A stretch of DNA of 64,000 bases from Azolla caroliniana (taxonomy: Eukaryota > Polypodiophyta): contig JBHGNT010000008.1 in assembly GCA_043228905.1 (NCBI GenBank), positions 744,001-808,000 on the forward strand. Direction: 5' to 3'. Below, piece by piece: positions 59,201 through 64,000 of the stretch. The position numbers and the translations under genes were made by a program. Under the pieces are notes generated by a model. That model was not told where the DNA came from and made no database searches. It saw nothing but the letters and a program-made list of their open reading frames with translations. Each line of letters begins with the position of its first letter. Within the stretch, counting starts at the first letter, position 1.

Positions 59201-59315
59201 TAGCTACTGCTGGGAGAGGCGCTGGAGAAGGAGATAGAGCACAACAACGCTGCTGGTTCGAGGATAGACGGCAAAGCTTAGTTGCCACGCTGCGTACAGC
59301 ACCTCCACTTCCCAT
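56223..59315 (-). CDS. FMP32: Mitochondrial FMP32-like / CCDC90 (DUF1640) coiled-coil protein
   Basis: Eight minus-strand exons: 59315-58995, 58871-58740, 58569-58510, 57644-57568, 57481-57425, 57325-57259, 57174-57111 and 56278-56223 (TAA). Splice phases agree, giving 277 residues. The N-terminus (about 80 residues, Arg/Ser/Ala-rich) looks like a mitochondrial presequence. The DUF1640 core follows: FVDTLALVRKLESHGFTANQ, AEAITAVITDVLNDCLDSVG, HSFVSKSDLQKSDMLQE. A coiled coil comes next (EVESSEEKKVSAIQREAEK, YEMDKISAGQRLDLNLERG, MREELAKQSADTSNLTNKLN), then one C-terminal membrane helix (GTIVSVMALGLGLLRIF). Family members sit in the inner mitochondrial membrane; yeast Fmp32 aids cytochrome oxidase assembly and animal MCUR1 affects calcium uptake. 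The plant role is unknown. Confidence 0.94.
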
Positions 59316-59430
59316 CAATGGATCTCAAATCAATGGATCTTTTCAAATCAATGGATCTTTTCAAATCAATGGATCGCAAATCAATGGATCTCAAATCAAT
59401 GGATCAATGGATCTCGATGGATGGATCAAT
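59316..59430. repeat. Tandem AATGGATC repeats at the FMP32-type 5' end
   Basis: Six to seven units of TCAAATCAATGGATC with CTTTT or CTC spacers, directly next to the start codon. On the gene strand the last unit reads CATTGATGGG and supplies the ATG. Confidence 0.85.
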
Positions 59431-59608
59431 CTGTGTCTCTTCCTGTGTAGCTTTCAGGCCTTGCAGCTTCAGGCCTCCTCCTTCAACTGTCTCTGCAACT
59501 TCCGCGTAGAAGTGGAACGAAGCAGAAGCAGAAGCAGAGAGAATCTTGCGGGGAATCGTTCAAATATGAGTCCTCCTCCTCTCCATTTCTCAGGCATCGG
59601 CTTTTTCT

Positions 59609-60170
59609 GATGATGATGGCCCATGGGCATGGGCCATCATCATCATCATCATCATCATCATCATGGATGGATGGATGGATGGGATGGGATGGGATGGGAC
59701 ATCATCATCATCATGGATGGGATGGGATGGGATGGATAGTATGAACCATACGTACCATACGTGCATTCGCATTCGCATTCGCGAAATACCATACTTTTGA
59801 ATTAACTATTTATTATGAGGTAAATAAGCCTAAAAATGGGAAAAAAAACAACAAAAAACATTAAAAAAATGGGAAAAAAAATACAAGAATGTTTGAATAA
59901 CATTCTCATTCGTTTTCCAACGTAGGAAAACGAATGTTATGCTAGATGAACACGAATTTTACGTACTATGGATCATCATCATCATCATCATCATCATCAT
60001 GGAATGATAGATGATAGATGATAGATGATGTCGTAGGTAAGGTAAGGTAGGTCCGGCGGCTGTTTAGGAAAACAGCCGCCGGACCTACCTTTACCTTTTA
60101 CCTTTACCTTACCTACACTACACTACAGGCTACCACATCATCTATCTATCATCTATCATACATGATATCC
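59609..60170. repeat. Palindromic microsatellite cluster upstream of FMP32-type gene
   Basis: Perfect hairpins: 59609-59625/59628-59644 (GATGATGATGGCCCATG arms, 2-base loop), 59907-59918/59925-59936 (CATTCGTTTTCC arms) and 60046-60065/60070-60089 (GGTAGGTCCGGCGGCTGTTT arms, 4-base loop). The last extends imperfectly through AAGGTAAGGTAG and ATAGATGATAG runs on both sides. ATC, GGAT and GGGAT arrays fill the spaces between. Confidence 0.88.
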
Positions 60171-60876
60171 ATTCCATCCCTTTCCTTCCCCCACATCACA
60201 ATCTAAGCAAAGACCATTCCTTCATGACCTACTCTACCACCATTGCACTAGTTGGCCTACCTAAATAAATAATCAATCGTCGATCCTTATGAAGTTTTGA
60301 AGGTCGTTGTCATTAGGTCACCTAGTTGTTGCCAGGAGGAGGTTGTGTCATGCGATAGTATCTCTAACACATACCCCCCTCGCATTTAATTCTATTAGTT
60401 TATCTAATTCTCTTGTATTTGTACAGTTGAGAAGCTTGCCCTACAATCTCGTTGGGCAGCATTCTATAACCCCATGCCTCGCAAATGTGTTACGATATCT
60501 ATTATCAACTTTCGTCTTGCTAAGATTGTCCATGAACAAATGATGTTAAGCTCTTCGGATTTCATCTTTGTAACAGTGTCCACGATTGAATAGCATTATG
60601 TTCTTCTATCTTCATAATTTTTAGCTACGAACTCCATGACTAACACTTAGAATATTGGGCTTACTTACGTCTTTAGTTTTTGATGCGGGCTCATATACAT
60701 GTGTGAAGTTTGTGACTCCTCCCAATACATTATGTATAAAGCAAAGGTGCTAATGTGGGAGAAAAAAGCTTCTCAAGGTATCATTCTTGTTTCCCTTAGA
60801 CATGCGATAGACCTTTTACCATGTGCTTTTATTCCCACAATAACTACTTTCCCCCTACACCTTATCATTGTTTTTA
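60171..60876. other. Intergenic DNA without visible features
   Basis: AT-rich. No gene or element that I can support. Confidence 0.5.
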
Positions 60877-61189
60877 GGGAAAAGTACCAAGATACCCCTG
60901 GAAATTCGTCTATTTACCAGAATGCCCCTAGAAGTTCCAAATTTACCAAACTACCCCTATGTCCAAAAAAATACACTTTATAAAGTAATTATACACTCAA
61001 ATCTACAAGCCCTATTTATTAGAATACCCTTAAAACACACATTTCTTTACTTAAGAGATTCTTTGGGTCCTTTGTACTTACTTTATAAACTGTATTTTTT
61101 TGGACATACGGGTAGTTTGGTAAATTTGGAACTTCCAGGGGCATTCTGGTAAATAGACGAACTTCTAGGGGTATCCTGGTACTTTTCCC
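60877..61189. mobile_element. MITE with long terminal inverted repeats, Mutator-like
   Basis: 313 bp with about 110-bp inverted repeats: GGGAAAAGTACCAAGATACC at the left and the inverse ending GGTACTTTTCCC at the right. Inner TACTTTATAA pairs with TTATAAAGTA. Flanking 9-mers TTGTTTTTA (60868-60876) and TTTTTTTTA (61190-61198) match at eight of nine positions, the duplication length of Mutator elements. No coding capacity. Confidence 0.82.
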
Positions 61190-61786
61190 TTTTTTTTAAC
61201 ATATGTACAATGGGGAATGGTTTCAACTTTATTTAAACTTGCTACCATCATTACTACCACAACCATGGTCTAATTAAATTTAAATGCTTTTCACACTTCA
61301 TCTTCAACTTAACACTACAATGAAATGAGAATAAGTTTTCCCACCAATCAAACGGGAAGTGAAATTTTGTTTGATTATAAAATAGGGCTATTGCCTTTTG
61401 AGGTTTGAAAAAATCTTCATGAAGATGTTGGAGTGCGATTTGCAAATGCTACGATATCATCTCGATATGTTTCACAAATATTTGGATGTCACCATTAATC
61501 TTGAAGTGCAATATTTGAATCGGAGCTCAACATCAGGCCAATCTTGTTTGCTTCATTATGTATAGGCAACAAGTTCACATTGTACAAGACCACGATTCCA
61601 ACTTCCTTGTGTACTTTACCAACTAATTGAATCAATGATTGAAAAGTCTATAGTAGGAAGGGGCTTGATGATCACCAACTAATAATAAGTGTACTAGTAT
61701 TGGGCTATAGGCTATCCCTAATAAGATGGAGCTTGATGTCCACTTCTTGAGGGTGAACTAGTATAACTCTAGAGGCAAGTTTTCAA
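61190..61786. other. Intergenic DNA
   Basis: No gene seen. Ends with the left target duplication of the second LINE (61765-61786). Confidence 0.5.
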
Positions 61787-62985
61787 GATGGGTTGGGGTC
61801 TTTTCAAGATTGGAAGTACTCTTGGCTGTTAAAGGATATTCAGATGATAAGACCTACTGATCCTTTGAGGTGGATGAAGCAAACCAATTGACACAATCTG
61901 GGGAAATGAGGATAGATTACCCTTATGCTATGGAACACAAGATAAGAATCATCGGATATGCTGACCGGAAATGGTACATTGACCCAATGATTGGGGAAAT
62001 AAAGGCACATTGGAAGTTGTGGGTGTTGGCTAAAATATCGGTTTTCAGATTAGAATGGGACCCAATGGATTATCAGTGGACAGACCCTTTTACGGGTAAC
62101 AAATTTAATTTTTTCCAATATTCTGTACAGTTAGGAAGACATGTGCTTTCAGATATACGAGATGTGACACCGGCTGCTTTTCAATTTTGGAATCAACAAG
62201 GTATTACTCCCCAATTCCTGGCAAATTTTTGGGTAGTGTTATGGGCTAGAAAACAGCCACACCAAATATTGCATGTACAGTGGTTGCTTGTACATCGAGC
62301 CTTGCCAGTTGGCACATGGCTGCATAGGATGGGAGTAGAGTCTACTTGCGCACGATGTCGTTTACAAATGGAAACTCAAAAACATTGCTTATGGGAATGT
62401 ATTGAGTCTCAATTGATATGGCAACGTCTCCTTAGAATTTTTGCTAATTATTTCTCCCCGTTGGTTTTCACTTGGGGTATGGTGGTTTGGACATCTCTTG
62501 TCCGTGATGTATTTCATTATGATAACGAATCAATGGACCATGGATTTTGCACTAATTTTGGAAGAGTACATAAAGTACCATTGTTGTCACTACAGTTTAC
62601 AGGAATACGAAAGGAAGTCCAACCAGTATGGGAGATATTGAGTAGTACCACTATATATCATATTTGGAAGACTAGGTGCTCTCTTATTTTCCAACAACTG
62701 AAAACACCACCGGCCGAATTGGTCTCAAATATTTGGTTAGACATAGTGCATACTTTGAAGGGACAATGGGATGGTATTATTGGTGACTCTGATGCTAAGA
62801 TTGCTCAACGGCATGAGTTTATCACTATATGGAAACCTTCTCCATTCATGACAGCCAACTGTGGTACTCCTTATTGGCATTATCAACCTCCGAAATGGTT
62901 GTTTCCCCCCCCAATTACATAGAACTTTGAATCTTGTAAAATGACTATACTAATGACAGGATATTTTTTAAATAAAAAAAGAAAA
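61787..62985 (+). mobile_element. 5'-truncated LINE, copy 2, with open ORF2 tail
   Basis: Flanked by AACTCTAGAGGCAAGTTTTCAA (61765-61786) and the same with one T fewer (62986-63006), preceded by an A-rich tail. The frame 61861-62922 is open with no internal stop. It has no ATG at its start because the element is truncated. The product is the C-terminal part of LINE ORF2 with a zf-RVT finger (LLVHRALPVGTWLHRMGVES, CARCRLQMETQKHCLWEC) and a conserved end (YWHYQPPKWLFPPP). RT and endonuclease are missing, so it is not autonomous. The open frame suggests younger age than copy 1. Confidence 0.9.
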
Positions 62986-63006
62986 AACTCTAGAGGCAAG
63001 TTTCAA

Positions 63007-64000
63007 AAGTTAGACAATTATCCAAGAGCTCCAATGCCCATGGTTGACACTGTATCAACTCCAAGGCTACGAGATGAGTTGTATGTCTTTATTGTAGCTA
63101 TTTGTGATTTTCTCTTACTCAAATGCCCAATCTCCCCACAAGCACGACAACAAGGATGAGGAGTGAGCATGAAAGAAATCTACTCGCTTTACATGTTACA
63201 AATGGTCATCATTTGGGCAAGAGTTTGACATCTAGCATCTAAAACCTATGTTGTAAATGCTATTGCAGATTTGTAATATTAAGGTGGTTAACAATCCTCA
63301 TCGCCGATGCTTTATAACGTTCATTTTATTAACCTTACATGCTTCAATTTTACATTCAATAACAAGAAAGCATTCTCTACTGGCTCCAATTACCATTTCG
63401 ACTTCAAACAACCGAATCTCAACAAATACTTCAAACATAAATGCAATTTTTTTTTGCATTTGTCAAGAACTATGCTTACAAATTAAACAAATTTATAACT
63501 TATAAACACATGTTTGTGAAGGTGTAGTATAGCAGAATGCATGCATGGATTTACTACGTTCACATTCATCAGATATTCATGCAAACAAATATCAATTTGC
63601 TTTATACAACCAACATGCCATTTGCACCACCATTTATCTGAATTTCACCAATGAAAGAAATAGTTGCAAATTCCAAATCTCTATTGAGTGGAATCTTATT
63701 CCTTTGTTTCAAAAGCCTTATAACAGGCCAGTTTACATACATGACTGCATAGTGTTTGTATTGTAGGAAACATGCTTACCCAGTGACAAACTTGTGATAT
63801 GCCAACTGCACAGTGGGGAAATGTCAATAAACCCTAAATTTACTACCTAGACAATTGCAAATAGCAATATTGTAGGGTCAAAGCACGTCTATAGGAACCT
63901 TACAAAGAGTAGGATCCTTGTATTCATGTGGCTTGCTTCACATACATAACATGTTTCATAATCAGATGATGATGACCAAAACAGAGTTTGAAAACATCAT
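63007..64000. other. AT-rich DNA to the window end
   Basis: No gene, RNA or element that I can support. Several short frames without family resemblance. Confidence 0.5.

Overview
This window looks like nuclear DNA of a land plant. It has spliced genes with GT-AG introns, plant-specific protein families (a novel plant SNARE, a WAT1/MtN21 transporter), Ty1/copia and Ty3/gypsy elements primed by initiator-Met tRNA, and LINEs with a plant-type zf-RVT tail. I cannot name the species. The divergent LINE and gypsy families make me suspect a non-angiosperm (moss or fern), but that is a guess.

Host genes, left to right: the 3' end of an NPSN-type SNARE (55-1308, +); a WAT1-related EamA transporter in 8 exons (28220-31460, +); ATG101 in 7 exons (37626-41053, +); a magnesium-dependent phosphatase 1 (MDP1) in 4 exons (50425-53022, +); and a mitochondrial FMP32/CCDC90 (DUF1640) coiled-coil protein in 8 exons (56223-59315, -). 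I derived all splice junctions by hand from GT-AG sites, reading phase and family similarity. The genes are unrelated and form no cluster. The last two are convergent.

Between the genes lie mobile elements. The first block (3587-25113) is a nest. A decayed copia element D (5-bp target duplication ATTAG) contains gypsy element A on the minus strand (6633-22281, 4-bp duplication ACGC). A contains a solo LTR E of a related family (9034-9788, GCGT) and a young gypsy chromovirus B (11214-18258, GTGAA). B has a full-length gag-pol ORF and LTRs that differ at only one base that I can see. The second block (41936-48133) starts with B', an older truncated relative of B. B' carries a 3.1-kb palindromic retroelement C (44403-47477), whose two LTRs are inverted with 3' ends facing outward. 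A copia-like solo LTR follows. A chromovirus remnant (49142-50215) lies directly upstream of MDP1. Two 5'-truncated LINEs of one family (33769-35190 and 61787-62985) and a Mutator-like MITE (60877-61189) complete the inventory.

The most unusual items are: the inverted-LTR palindrome C and the deletion at its insertion site; the shared 4-bp GCGT/ACGC target in the A/E/C lineage; a conserved array of five 14-15-nt hairpins at about 56-bp spacing in the leaders of B and B'; tRNA-like modules embedded in LTRs and leaders; and active-site losses in the otherwise intact-looking B. Tandem duplications of about 115 bp occur independently in three places, and microsatellites are dense in WAT1 introns and upstream of the FMP32-type gene.
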